From Bubalus kerabau (Eukaryota; Chordata; Mammalia; Artiodactyla; Bovidae): 64,000 nt of DNA. A program made the translations under genes and the position numbers. This document shows positions 10,285 to 21,849 of this stretch, in pieces. The notes under the pieces were generated by a model. That model ran no database searches, was not told the origin of the DNA, and saw nothing but the letters and a program-made list of their open reading frames with translations. The number at the start of each line of letters is the position of its first letter. The stretch's first letter is position 1. The stretch lies in assembly GCF_029407905.1 (NCBI RefSeq), contig NC_073634.1:22829501-22893500 (forward strand), read 5' to 3'.

Positions 10285-13200
10285 AAAGGGCAAGACCCAA
10301 CTCTGTATGACTAGAAAAGATGCACTTGGAATATAAAAATACCAAGAGCTTGAAAATAAATGACAGGAACAAGATGTATCATAAAAATGGCATATGAAGG
10401 CTGAGGTGGCTATGATTAATATCAGATAAAATAGACTTCAAGAAAGAGTGTTGCCAGAGATAAAAAGGAGTGATAAGGAAAACAAACCAAATATAAATGT
10501 GTATGTCCTTAAAAATAGCCTCAAAGTATAGAAAGTAAAAATGGACATAAATATAGGGAGATATTCCAGAATACTTAGTAGGAGATTTTATTAACAGTCT
10601 CTTGTGAATTTATAAGATGACTAGCCAAAAGTCAGTAAAGACAGAGGACCTGAACACATAATCAACTATCTCAGCCTAACTGATAATTATAAGATCTTTC
10701 ACACAAAAACTGCAAAATAAACATGTATTTTAGGGCACAACACACATTTGTCTTATTGTAGATGATTTATTTACCAATATGTACCATACTGGGGCCAAAC
10801 AAAGTCTTACTAAATTCATAAGGACTGAAATAGTACAGATATATTCTTTGACCACAATAAAATTAAATAGAAGCCAATATTAAGATGGGCTTCCCAGGTG
10901 GCACTAGTGGTAAAGAATCTGCCTGCCAATGGAAAACATGTAAGAGACATGGTTCAATCCCTGGGTTGGAAAGATCCCCTGCAGGAGGGCATGGCAACCC
11001 ACTCCAGTATTCTTGCCTGGAGAGTCCTATGGACAGAGGAGACTGGAGGGCTATAGTCCATAGGGTCACAGAGTTGGACATGGCTGAGGTGACTTAGCAT
11101 GCAAGCAACATTAACATATCTGGGTGAATCCCAAATATTTTGCAATTAGAAACCATGTTTTAAAATATTAATGGTCCAAAGAAAAAGTCACAAAATAAAT
11201 TAGAATATGTTTTAACTCAGTACCACATATCAAAATTTGTGAGTTGCAGATGAAGAAGTGTTTAGAGGGAAATTTATGGTTTTAAATGCTCATAATAGGA
11301 AAGAAAAAAAAAAGAGCATGATGTAAGGTGCAACCTAAAGACACTAAAGAAAAAGAAGAGCAAAGTAAATCTAAAGTGTGTGAAAGGAAGAAAGTAATAA
11401 AGACAAGAGCAAGTATCACCAACACAGAAACAGATGATTCAAAACTAGGCTCTTTGAAATGACTAGCAAAATGGATAAATTCCTAATTAATTAAGGAAAT
11501 AAACATAAATCACCAATACTGGGGAAGAAAGAGGAATTATCACTATAGATCTTACAAATCTTAAAGCAAAAATAAGAGAATATTCTGAAAAAAATGTATG
11601 GCAATAATTAGATATTTTTGATGAAATAAATTCCTTGAAAAATACAACTAAAATTGATATAAGATGAAACAAAATGTGAATAGTTTCTTTAGTAATGGAA
11701 TGGAATTCATTATCAAAAATCTTGCTACAATGAAAAAACTTCAAGCTCAAATGGTTCACTGGTGAATTCTATGTACTATTCAAAGGAATATTAACCCAAA
11801 CTCTTTTGAATAAAGGAGAACCTGTTCTAGCTTGTGTTTTGAGGCCAGCATAACCCTGAACCCACATTTGAGAAAGAGAATAAAGAAAAAACTCCCCCGA
11901 ACAGACCATTATTCCTCATAAACCTGACTGCAAAAATCCTTAGATTTAGTAGATTGAATCCAATACTATATAAAAAGGATAATACAAAATTGAAGCACTG
12001 ATTTTAAAATTTGTATAGAAATGCAAATGAAAAAGCCAAAGCAAATTTAAAAAGAAAACAAAATAAAGTTCAGGGGCATATACTACCTTATTTTAAGATT
12101 TACTATAAAGTTAAAGTAATTAACATTATGGTATTTGTGAAAAGAGAGTCATAGAAGATCAATAGAAGTAAACAGCTCAAAAGTAGGGAATAGAGTCCAG
12201 AAATAGTTCTACATAAGTATGTTCAACTAGTTTTCAACAAATGGTGCTGGAGTAACTAATCTCCATAGGAAAAGAGAGAGCATCAGCCCTTATTTTTTTC
12301 CATACACAAATGTAACTCAAAATTAATCAGACATAACTGTAAAAGCCAATAATATAAAAATTTTAAAAGAAAACATGAAAGAAAACTCTCTGACTTTGGG
12401 TAGCAAGAATTTCTCAGAACACATGAAGGACAAACCACAAAAGAAAAAAAAATGATAAACTGGATTTCATTAAAATGAAGAACTTTTGCTCATCCACAGA
12501 CACCATTAGGAAAATAAAAATGCAGGACATGGAATAGGAGAAAATTTTTGCAATGCATATATCTGATAATGCATATATCTGATTCAGTTCCAGAGGATAT
12601 ACAGAGTTCATCTTGCAACTGAATAATAAGATGCACAACTCAGTTTTAAAAATGAGCAAAAGATTTGCACATATAAATATAAAATGGTTCTATTTTGGAA
12701 GAGCACACAATGTTTTAAAAAGTTAAACATATACTGATTTACCAACCAGATAACTCTCCTAGGCATTAACCGAAGAGAAATAAAAGCTTGTATACATAAA
12801 GAGGTTTGTACACAAAATGCACATAGCACCATTATTCATGATCACCCAAAGCTGAATGCCACCCAAATGTCCACTGGTGTTTGCTGATTGGAAAAGCAAA
12901 ATGTGATATACCAGCAGGAAATTACTACTGAAAAATTACTCAGCAATTAAACAGAATGAACTCCTGGCAGATGTAATAACATGGTTGGATATCAAGTCAT
13001 TATGGTGAATGAAAGAAGCCAGATGCTAGATTACATATGGTATGATTATATGTATTTTATAATATATATATAATATGTATAAAACTATATACTTTATATA
13101 TAAAATTCTAAAAAATATATAAAATATATATAAAACTCTAAAAATGAAAACAAATCTATAGTGATAAAAAGTGGAGGCTGGGGTGAAGAGAAAGAAGAAC

Positions 13201-13345
13201 CTTTCAAAGTAATGGAAATGTTTTATGTTTTTTGTAGGGTTGTTTAGAGCCTATATATACAGTTGTCAAAAGTCATCAATTCTAAACTATAAGTGGTTTA
13301 TAATATTTAAATTATACTTCAATAGATTGATTTAAAAAAAGAAAT
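10285..13345 (+). mobile_element. Old L1 LINE, plus strand, with internal loss of the RT core
   Basis: The order follows L1 ORF2: endonuclease part ('aatatcagataaaatagac', about 10420), linker ('aaatttgtgagttgcag', about 11232; 'gtttagagggaaatttatgg', about 11260), then around 11985 a jump straight to the post-RT region ('ttcaggggcatatactacc') and on to the C-terminal part and 3' UTR. The catalytic RT segment is absent, probably by deletion. All frames are broken by many stops. The 3' region has an AT microsatellite (about 13040-13135). A Bov-tA interrupts it at 10887. Confidence 0.88.
10887..11102 (+). mobile_element. Bov-tA SINE, plus strand
   Basis: It runs from 'gggcttcccaggtggcact' to 'gttggacatggctgaggtg'. 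A near-duplication 'caatattaagat'/'caacattaacat' flanks it. It is inserted in the endonuclease-to-linker part of the old L1. Confidence 0.92.
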
Positions 13346-13379
13346 TCTTCAAAGCAAAAAAAAGAAGGTATTAACAAAG

Positions 13380-13445
13380 ACTGCAATTGATAGTTCAATT
13401 AATTAATAAAATAATATAGTTCAATTAATTAATAAAATAATAGAT
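13380..13445 (+). repeat. Direct tandem duplication of an AT-rich unit
   Basis: 'agttcaattaattaataaa' occurs twice in tandem with a period of about 27 bp (about 13393 and 13420). It lies in AT-rich DNA. Confidence 0.8.
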
Positions 13446-13945
13446 GGCTGAATCTGTACCACAGTCCTTTAATTAATAATTAATTTTTATTTTCTACCAT
13501 TGATATCATGAAATTCCATGTTAGAATAGTTAACCTAATGAATTGAATTAATGAATCACCATGTATATCAACATTATAACAGAAACCCCACAATAAAATT
13601 TAAAAATTTCAGTTAAAAAACAGAAAATATATTAATGATTAAAACCAACTGACTTGTATATTGAGAATAAAGGTTAAAAACCCTGCAATGAATTATTTGC
13701 AGATAAATATTTCTAAATAGTACTTGAAAATCTTTTCTTGTATGTCTTTTTTTTAAAAAAACATAAAATCATAAAAAAAATTCTTAAATTTTTAAAAACA
13801 TAAAATGTAAGAATTTTACTATTGGGTCACAAAAACAGTTTTTGATGCCAGAACACATAATTAAATTTCATCTATAGTTTCATAAATATTTAGACCTAAT
13901 TCAACATGCAAATATAGTGTTTTAAAAATCATTGTGAATGTTTTT
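13446..13945. other. AT-rich unassigned stretch
   Basis: Very AT-rich, with many stops in every frame. No repeat family is recognised. Confidence 0.45.
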
Positions 13946-13949
13946 ACAT

Positions 13950-14188
13950 GTGTGTGTGCAAAGTCACTTCAGTCATGTCCACCTTTTTGTGACCCTATGG
14001 ACTGTATAGCCTGCCAGGCTCCTCTCTCTATGGGATTCTCCAGGCAAGAATACTGAAGTGGATTGCCAAGTCCTCCTCCAGGGGATCTTCTAGATCCAGG
14101 GATCAAATTTGCACCTCTTATGTCTCTAGCATTGGCAAGTGGGGTTTTGGGTTTTTTTTTTTACCACTAGTACCACCCAGGAAGCCCC
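13950..14188 (-). mobile_element. Bov-tA SINE, minus strand
   Basis: It runs from 'gtgtgtgcaaagtcacttc' to 'accacccaggaagcccc'. A flanking 'tgaatgtttt' recurs on both sides (about 13936 and 14189), consistent with a target duplication. A T-rich stretch near 14150 lies inside the tRNA-like head. Confidence 0.93.
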
Positions 14189-14420
14189 TGAATGTTTTAT
14201 AAGTCATTTAAAAATCTATATGTCGAGAATCATATTTTATGTTATATAATTAACTTCAGCATTCTATCTTTGTTAAATGGCGAACAGATGGATGTTTTCC
14301 TTGATTTGTTAAAAACATTCAATATAGTGATAAAATCTATTTAATGCAACTTTAGTAATATAATGATCTACATGAAATAGATGTAATAAGTAGATACCTG
14401 GGAGATATCCTCTAAACTCT
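14189..14420. other. Unassigned AT-rich stretch
   Basis: Short AT-rich interval with no recognised element. Confidence 0.4.
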
Positions 14421-15285
14421 TGGAATCTCTAGAGTGATAGAAATGTCTCTGATACTCAGGATGGGACCCTCAGATGATACCTAGTAATTTATGATAATGA
14501 AGTGACTTAGGCTGGGGGCTGGTCACCCAAAAAGATCAACTGTATGATTAAAAGGTTGGGGCTTTGAGCTATATGTCATCAGCCCAAGTTCCATAATAAC
14601 AGTCTGATCTCTGTTCCACAGAGGGGTGGAGAAGAAGGTACATGGCCAATGATTCAATCAAACAGGCCTCTGTAATGAAACCCTAAGAAACTCTCTGGAA
14701 ACTGAAGCTCAGTTGAGCTTTCCTGGTTGGCAGTATCCTTTGAGGACTGTCACACTTCAATATCAGGAGGTAATACATCCCTGAGAGTGACCGAAGCTTC
14801 ACATTTGCAACCCTTTCAGAAAACTTACCCCTATGCAGCTAGCTCTTCCTTTGGCTGATTCTAATTTCTGTCCTTTTGCTCTAATATAACAGTAAATGTA
14901 GTGTTTCCTAAGTTCTAGTATTATTAAACCTGAAGAAGTCTGTGGGGCCCCCAAGTTTGTAGCTAACTGGTTAGAAATGAGAGTGACTTTGGGGACTCCA
15001 AACTTATGACTCTTGTCTTTTTTTTCCCTAAAGATTTTTTTTTAATGTGAGCCATTTTTAAAAAAAGTCTTTGCAGAATTTGTTACAATATTGATTCTGT
15101 TTCATGTTCTGGTTCCTTGACTGCTAGTCCTGTGGGATGTTAGCTCCCTGACCAAGGATCAAACCCACAACCTCTGCATTGGAAGGTGAAGTCTTAACCG
15201 CTAGACTGCCAGGTAAGGCCCATGACTGGTGACTTAAGTGAGGGCAATCCTCTAGAGAATTGTGTCCTCAGAATTTTTAGTTTGG
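14420..15285 (+). repeat. ERVL-like LTR relic, plus strand, interrupted by a CHR SINE
   Basis: 'cctctgtaatgaaacc', 'gagctttcctggttggc' and 'cttcctttggctgattcta' are familiar words of ancient mammalian class III-type LTRs. A continuation 'gtgacttaagtgagggcaa' follows the SINE. No internal retroviral genes are present. The family assignment is tentative. Confidence 0.5.
15030..15220 (-). mobile_element. CHR-type tRNA-derived SINE, minus strand
   Basis: 'ctccctgaccaaggatcaa' followed by 'cattggaaggtgaagtc' and 'aaccgctagactgccagg' is the antisense tRNA-like head of a CHR SINE. It is inserted in the LTR relic. Confidence 0.75.
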
Positions 15286-15494
15286 AGAATTCTTTGCAAA
15301 TAATTTAATTTAAAAATTGTTCACATAAAATACAAAAATCATACAATGTTTTTTGAAAATTCCCAGGAGAGGTCCCTAAGATAATATGTACATTGTTGTA
15401 TGAAAAGGGTTTGAAAGTAAATGGGCAAATGTAACCATTGCCCAGGGAGAAGCAGATTCTCAGCTCCATAATGTAAATGTGCTGCTACCTCCTC
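15286..15494. other. Unassigned stretch
   Basis: No gene or clear repeat is seen. Confidence 0.4.
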
Positions 15495-16345
15495 TTCAGT
15501 TCAGTTCAGTTGCTCAGTTGTGTCCGACTTTTTGCGACCCATGAATTGCAGCATGCCAGGCCTCCCTGTCCATCACCAACTCCCGGAGTTCACTCAAACT
15601 CATGTCCATCGAGTCAGTGATGCCATCCAGCCATCTCATCCTCTGTCGTCCCCTTTTTCTCCTGCCCCCAATCCCTCCCAGCAACAGAGTCTTTTCCAAT
15701 GAGTCAACTCTTTGCATGAGGTGGCCAAAGTACTGGAGTTTCAGCTTTAGCATCATTCCTTCCAAAGAACAACCAGGACTGATCTCCTTTAGAATGGACT
15801 GGTTGGATCTCCTTGTAGTCCAGGGGATTCTCAAGAGTCTTCTCCAACACCACAGTTCAAAAGCATCAATTCTTCGGCGCTTAGCTTTCTTCACAGTCCA
15901 ACTCTCACATCCGCACATGACTACTGGAAAAACCATAGCCTTGACTAGATGGACCTTTGTTGGCAAAGTAATGTCTCTGCTTTTGAATATGCTATCTAGG
16001 TTGGTCATAACTTTTCTTCCAAGGAGTAAGCGTCTTTTAATTTCATGGGTACAATCACCATCTGCAGTGATTTTGGAGCCCCCAAAAATAAAGTCTGACA
16101 CTGTTTCCACTGTTTCCCCATCTATTTGCCATGAAGTGATGGGACCAGGTGCCATGATCTTAGTTTTCTGAACGTTGAGCTTTGAGCCAACTTTTTCACT
16201 CTCCTCTTTCACTTTCATCAAGAGTCTTTTGAGTTCCTCTTCACTTTCTGCCATAAGGGTGGTATCATCTGCATATCTGAGGTTATTGATATTTCTCCCG
16301 GCAATCTTGATTCCAGCTTGTGCTTCCTCCAGCCCAGAGTTTGGA
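15495..16345 (-). mobile_element. BovB LINE copy B, 5'-truncated, minus strand
   Basis: It starts with the antisense 3' terminus ('ttcagttcagttgctcagt') and ends just past the YADD region at 'cctccagcccagagttt'. A (GT)13 microsatellite follows directly. No clear target duplication is found. Confidence 0.94.
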
Positions 16346-16349
16346 TGGC

Positions 16350-16382
<33 letters not shown>

Positions 16383-16386
16383 TCAC
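15514..16386 (-). pseudogene. BovB C-terminal ORF fused to microsatellite-encoded residues (290 codons)
   Basis: The frame reads RT motif YADD at residues 38-41 and then the complete C-terminal part of the BovB protein. Its first codons come from the antisense of the adjacent (GT)13 and give alternating Thr-His. The Met is therefore outside the element and the frame is a chance chimera. The upstream RT motifs A and B and the endonuclease are missing, so no activity is expected. Confidence 0.9.
16351..16376 (+). repeat. (GT)13 microsatellite
   Basis: A perfect dinucleotide run at the 5' edge of BovB copy B, likely length-polymorphic. Confidence 0.98.
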
Positions 16387-16431
16387 ATTATTTCATGGCT
16401 GTGGTGGCCATATGCTATTTTAGCTTATTAT

Positions 16432-17900
16432 TGTTGTTTAGTCACTAAGTTGAGTCCAACTCTTTACGACCCCATGGACTGCAGCAAGCCAGGCTTCCCT
16501 GTCCTTCACCATCTCCTGGAGTTTGCTCAAATTCATGTCCATTGAGTTGGTGATGCTGTCTAACCATCTCATCCTTTGCTACCCTCTTATCCCTTTGCCT
16601 TCAATTTTTCCCAGCATCAGGGTCTTTTCCAATGACGGTCTTTTCCAATCAGGGTCTTTTCCAATTTCTTCACATCAAGTGGCCTTAGTCCTGGAGCTTC
16701 AGCATCAGTCCTTCCAATGAATATTCAGGGTTGATTTCCTTTAGGATTGATTGGTTTGATTGGTTTGATTGTTCCGTCCAAGGGATTCTTAAGAGCCTTC
16801 TCCAACATTACAATTCAAAAACATCAATTCTCTGGTGCTCAGCCTTCTTTATGGTTCAACTCTCATGTCTCTACATGACTCTTGGAAAAACCATAGCTTT
16901 GACTGTGTGGATCTTTGTCACCAAATTAATGTTTCTGCTTGTTAATACCCTGTCTAGGGTCATTGTCTATTTGTCATTGCTTTTCTTCCAAGGAGCAAGC
17001 GTCTTTTAATTTCATGGCTGCAGTCAGCATCTGCAGTGATTTTGGAATCCAAGAAAATAAAATCTGTCACTGTTTCCACATTTTCCCCTTCTACTTGCCA
17101 TGAAAGTGATGGGACTCAATGCCATGATCTTAATTTTTTGAATGTTGAGTTTTAAGCCAATTTTTTCACTCTCCTCTTTCACCCTCATCAAGAGGCTCTT
17201 TAGTTCCTTTCACTTTCTGCCATTAGGATTGTATCATCTACATATCTGAGGTTATTGATATTTCTCCCTGCAATCTTGATTTCAGCTTGTGATTCATCCA
17301 GCCTGGCATTTCTCATGATTTATTCTGTATATAAATTAAATAAACCGGGTGACAATATACAGCCTTCACGTACTTCTTTTCCAATTTTGAACCAGCCCAT
17401 TACATGTCCAGTTCTAACTGTTGCTTCCTGACCTGCATGTAAGTTTCTCAGGAGTCATGTAAGGTAGTCTGATATTCCCTTCTCTTTAAGAATTTTCCAT
17501 TGTTTGTTGTGATCCACACAGTCAAAGTGTTTAGCATAGTCAATGAATTGGAATTTTTTCTGGAATTTCCTTGCTTTCTCTATAATCTATTGAATATTGG
17601 CAATTAGATCTCTGGTTCCTCTGCCTTTTCTAAATCCAGCTTGTACATCTGAAAGTTCTCAGTTCATGTACTGTTGAAGCCTAGCATGAAAGGTTTTGAG
17701 CATTACCTTGCTAGCATGTGAAATGAGCACACTTTTGTGGTAGTTTGAACGTTCTTTGGCACTCTCCTTCTTTGGGATTGGAATGAAAACTGACCTTTTC
17801 CAGACCTGTGGCCACTGTTGAGTTTTCCGAACTTGCTGACATATTGAGTGCAGCACGTTAGCTGCAGCATCTTTTAGGATTTTAAATAGAATTTAAACGG
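16432..17900 (-). mobile_element. BovB LINE copy C, older, minus strand
   Basis: It starts with the antisense 3' end ('ttgtttagtcactaagttg') and runs to the mid-RT region ('cagcatcttttaggatttt'). It is bracketed by a perfect 11-bp duplication TAGCTTATTAT (16421-16431, 17901-17911). Many differences from copy B, broken frames and small local duplications show that it is an older subfamily member. Confidence 0.93.
16619..16665 (+). repeat. Local triplication inside BovB copy C
   Basis: 'gtcttttccaat' occurs three times in tandem (about 16621, 16637 and 16653) where other BovB copies have one. A second small direct repeat, 'gattggtttgattggttt', lies near 16748. Confidence 0.85.
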
Positions 17901-17911
17901 TAGCTTATTAT

Positions 17912-19640
17912 CCCCCTTCTTTTTTTGTAATAGACTCTAATTGCTGTTCAGAATTTACCCACCCCCTTCTTCCAAGCCCCTCATCCCATACATACCTCTG
18001 TTTCTGAGACAGATAACCTCAACTTATTTCAGATCTGGAGTGTCCTTTCCCCTGACCACAGTAATTGACTCATGTGACCCATTTTGGTCCAGTGAGCTGT
18101 GGAGAGACATTTGCTAGGCGCCTTTGGGAAAGAAATTTTCTTGAAATCTCAAAAAACCTTCCTGAAAAGACACTCTTTTTCTGCTGGATGTTAACAGGAA
18201 AGTAAGTCACTCTGAAACCCTTGGCATTCATCTCCCAACCACAAGATGAAACCTTAGGATGAAGAAGATGATGAGAGAGACAGTCTTTGGTATCAATATT
18301 GAACTTCTACATCAAGCCTCACCTGAAGGTCATGTAACCTCTGAAACTCTGGGTTATGATGGTCAACGCATTCCCTTTACTTTTGCAGTCAGTTTGAATC
18401 AGCACTTTCTGTTACTTGCATTCAACATCTTTCTGAGACAATTGTTCAGTATGGAAGGTGATGATTGTTTTGATAGGGAATATTATCAAATATAAAATAA
18501 TATCATTCTTACAATAGAGAAATGTGTGATATATTGGATCTATGTGGTAGTTTAGGCACACTTGATCACTTCTGCCTACCCCCACCCCAAATCCTTTGAA
18601 AAGAAAGAAAGATACATGTGCTAAAGACTAGACCCACCACAATCAAGGACAACAAGAAAGGGCAACATCAACACATAAGAAATTGTGAAGAATTTCCTGG
18701 AAGATGGAGAGTAACAGGATTGAACCGATAAGGGTTGAGGAAATTCCAGCCTAAAATACACAGAAAATGGCCATGGAGACAAGAGCAGGTCCTGAGAAAT
18801 TTTTAAGAGAACAAAGAACATTTAAGGGTCTCTATAGCAATAGGCTGATCATTATTACTGAATGGGGGGCAGTTGTGTCCACAAACCCCTGGTCATAGGG
18901 GTAGGGGAATGGGAGCGGGGCATAGATTCCAGGCTAAAACACCAAGATCTGCTTGAACACAAGGGCATAAAATGCTGCTTGGGAAGGGCTCCTCAGAATC
19001 TGGGAACCTTCTAGAGAGTGTATGTCAATCCTCCCATTCAGGCAATTTGGGGTGGGGATGAGGCAAGATCTCTACAACTGCAAAGCTATTCAAATAAAGC
19101 TTCCCAAGCCTTCATTCATAGAGATGAGTGGGTCATCTAGGAATACCAGCTATAAAGGGAAAACCAATGGCAAGAAGGAGAAGATCAAAATGATTAAACA
19201 GATCAGTGGACTCGAGAGGAGACAGGAAATTCAGAAAACCAAAAAGAATTCCACCCTTAAAAGAATTCCACTTTCTATCTTTGGAGACATAAAACCACCC
19301 AAAGTATATTACATTTATTAAAAAAAAGAATAGGCAGCTATAAGAAAGTAGTAAATCAGAGAATGAGAGACTTTATGAACACAGAGAATAGGATTGTAAG
19401 AAAAATATTCAACACAAGGTGTAAATAATAGAATGATCTCAATTCAAAATTGAAATAGTCACCTGGAAATAAGAATGGGAGTAGGTGGGCAGCAAGGGGA
19501 ATTTTTCTTTTTTCTTTTATATATCTCAATGTTATTTGAATCTTTAAAAAGAGAAAGCATTAGTTGAGTATGAAAAGGAAAAAATTAAAACTAGAACTCT
19601 GACCCAATAGTTCTATTTTTGGTATTTAAAAAAAATTAAT
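17912..19640. other. Unassigned stretch of about 1.7 kb
   Basis: I do not recognise this region. The plus frames 18259-18495 and 19022-19321 are short; the second is Lys-rich and has no family motif that I can name. Some words near 18060-18130 recall old mammalian interspersed repeats. It could hold a degraded repeat or a processed transcript, but I cannot support either. Confidence 0.4.
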
Positions 19641-19990
19641 TTTAAGATCACTCCAGATGCAGATTAAAATGTACATGAAAGGGTATTTATTACACTTTTA
19701 TATTTATAACAGCAAAATTAAATATTACAAACAGCCTAAATATTGAATAACAGCAAGTGGCTTAATAAATTTTTAGACATCCATATGCTGTTATTAAAAA
19801 ATCATGCTTTTGTAGAATATAGCTAAAGGTGGATAAAATTTGCAAAGTATATTGACAAAAATAGAATAAAAACTATACACAGTGTATTTAAGATAGAAAC
19901 TACAACCAAATGTCCACTGTGATTATTTCTCAATGATGTCAGTTTTTATTTCTGTATTCTCTAACCTTTATTTTATGTCTATCACTAATT
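19640..19990 (+). repeat. Ancient LINE-like relic
   Basis: 'ataacagcaaaattaaat', 'acagcctaaatattgaata' and 'atccatatgctgttatta' follow the order of a common old L1M-type fragment in the plus direction. Confidence 0.45.
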
Positions 19991-20920
19991 TACTTAGAAA
20001 ATTCTCTTGAAAAGAAGAGGAAAGGAAAAGATGTGTTAACAATATGGTTGGTGTCCGCATAGTCCTTCTGGGTCTCTCTCTTTGAGCTGAATATCTCATT
20101 TCATGTATGAGCTGGACTATAGAGAAACCCTAGATGGAAGAAGATTCTCTTGCTTCCAGCAAGAGAAAGTTATGTCTGCTCTTTTTTTGGGGGGGGGGAT
20201 TTATTTTGTTTTCATTCAGAGCAACATTGACATGCATTCACTCAAATAAATCATATTTATCTCAACCAACCCATTTAGTAAGAACAAAACCTTTATACAC
20301 TCCTGTATGGGGTGACACAACCATTTTACACACATACAATCTATTGATATGTTTTCTAGTGAAAGAGTGTTGGGAAGTGTTAAGCTTTTCTCCATTTTTT
20401 AAAAGCCCACATCTAGAATTTTAAAAAGTATGTGTGCATTAAAGCAGTTTGCAAACATATAATTTTTCTTTGGCCCAAGTTTTATAAAATTCTAATTAAA
20501 AGATGCTTTCTCACATTCTAGTTGTTTTTAAGAATTAAACATGGTTTACTTATGGATTAAAAACATTTTCTTTTTCTTTATGAGTTGCTATTTGATGTTT
20601 GCAGTGCTCCTGCAACACAAAAGGATTTTACTCTGCTTTCCCTGAAGTAACTTGATTAGAATAACAGAATTATTCTTCACAGTAGCTCTCTCTTCCATGT
20701 AATCAATGAAGAGATCACATTAGTTTTGAGAAGTCCATTGAGACAGGTCATTGATTTATTTGGAACTGGTTTTTAATGTAAGGATTTGGGGCCACTCAAC
20801 ACACTTATGGAGGTTTATTTTCTTTGCAAATCCATTTGATAAATCACCACTTTATGTTTAAATATAAGAGCTTTCATCCACTCTGTCTTCCCTGGTTTTC
20901 ATGAGATCAGTTTAGTAGCA
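19991..20920. other. Unassigned stretch with a G10 run
   Basis: There is a T/G homopolymer junction near 20183-20200. No gene is seen. Confidence 0.4.
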
Positions 20921-20924
20921 GAAA

Positions 20925-21070
20925 AAACATGGGCTTTGGGGTCAGACTAGCTTGAGCTAGAAGTCTGGCTCCACCATGTCTAAACTGTATGATTCTGGCG
21001 AAGTTACTTTGCTGAGCCTCAATTTATTTATTTGTAAAACAAGGGTAATATCAAGGACTAAGGAGGATGA
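20925..21070 (+). repeat. MIR relic, plus strand
   Basis: 'gtctggctccaccatgtc', 'gcgaagttactttgctgag' and 'cctcaatttatttatttg' match the sense MIR order. Confidence 0.7.
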
Positions 21071-21292
21071 TATTGTCAAAGGAAAAAATACAAACTAGTA
21101 CAGAGCTTGGATCTGAGCTGGTTAACTGTTTCGAAGTATATATGTCACTATTACTATATTATTTATCAATATTGAGAATTTGGTATTGTGTTTCACTGAA
21201 TTAGAAGTTGGGGAGCTTAGAATCTAGTCTGTTTTACTACTGTGCTGGAGTGACCATGAGCCTGTTTCCTCATCTATAATATGAGGAGATTA

Positions 21293-21698
21293 GGGACTTC
21301 TCTGGTGGTCTAGTGGCTAAGACTCTGGACTCTCAATGCAGGGGGCCTAGGTTCAATCACAGGTCAGGGGATTAGATCACACATGCAGTAACTAAGAGTT
21401 TGCATGCTGCAACTAAAGATTCTGTGTGCCACAGCTAAGACCTGGTGCATGCATGCATGCATGTATGTTAAGTCGCTTCAGTTGTGTCTGATTCTTTGAG
21501 ACCAATGGACTGTAGCCCACCAGGCTCCTCTGTCCATGGGATTCTCCAGGCAAGAATACAGGAATGGGTTGCCATGCCCTCCTCCAGAGGATCTTCCAGA
21601 TCCAGGGATTGAACCTGTGTCTCTTATGTCTCTTGCACTGGCAGGCGAGTTCTTTGCCACTAGCACCAAAAATATTTTTAAAATATATGGGGAGGTTA
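21293..21698 (+). mobile_element. CHR-1-type SINE, plus strand, with a Bov-tA in its tail
   Basis: It has the head 'acttctctggtggtctagtg', box-B-like 'ggttcaatcacaggtcagg' and CHR words up to about 21450. Its tail resumes after the Bov-tA (21668-21698). The enclosing duplication is GAGGAGATTA at 21283-21292 and 21699-21708. The order is therefore CHR first, Bov-tA later. Confidence 0.85.
21455..21667 (-). mobile_element. Bov-tA SINE, minus strand, nested in CHR-1
   Basis: It runs from 'ttaagtcgcttcagttgtg' to 'tctttgccactagcacc'. A GCAT microsatellite (about 21448-21465) lies at its left edge. Confidence 0.92.
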
Positions 21699-21849
21699 GA
21701 GGAGATTACTGAGGCTCCTCCCAGTCCTTAGGGGGAATTCTGAATAAAAATCTTTTACTTCAAATGGTCACTTATGTGATGGGCATTATGACTATGTCAG
21801 AGGTAAGTGTGGGTCAGGCTGGCCTGTGGAATTAGCAACACAGCTCTTT

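Larger units (their letters stand above)
21190..21740 (+). repeat. MIR-like relic holding nested SINEs
   Basis: 'gtttcctcatctataatat' before the insertion is MIR-like. The interval between the duplicated GAGGAGATTA words (21283-21292, 21699-21708) is insertion. Confidence 0.5.

Noticed and set aside
14420..15285. A complete endogenous retrovirus
   Set aside because: Only LTR-like words are visible; no gag, pol or env-like frame is attached here or at the MLT1-type LTR near 36.5 kb.
15602..16171. Open frame of 189 codons on the plus strand
   Set aside because: It is the antisense shadow of the BovB C-terminal frame; the same shadow recurs in the other minus-strand BovB copies (2168, 35408, 47471, 60608).
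18259..18495. Plus frame of 78 codons
   Set aside because: Short, no recognised domain, and probably within degraded repeat sequence.
19022..19321. Lys-rich plus frame of 99 codons
   Set aside because: No family motif, no promoter, splice or poly(A) context that I can defend.
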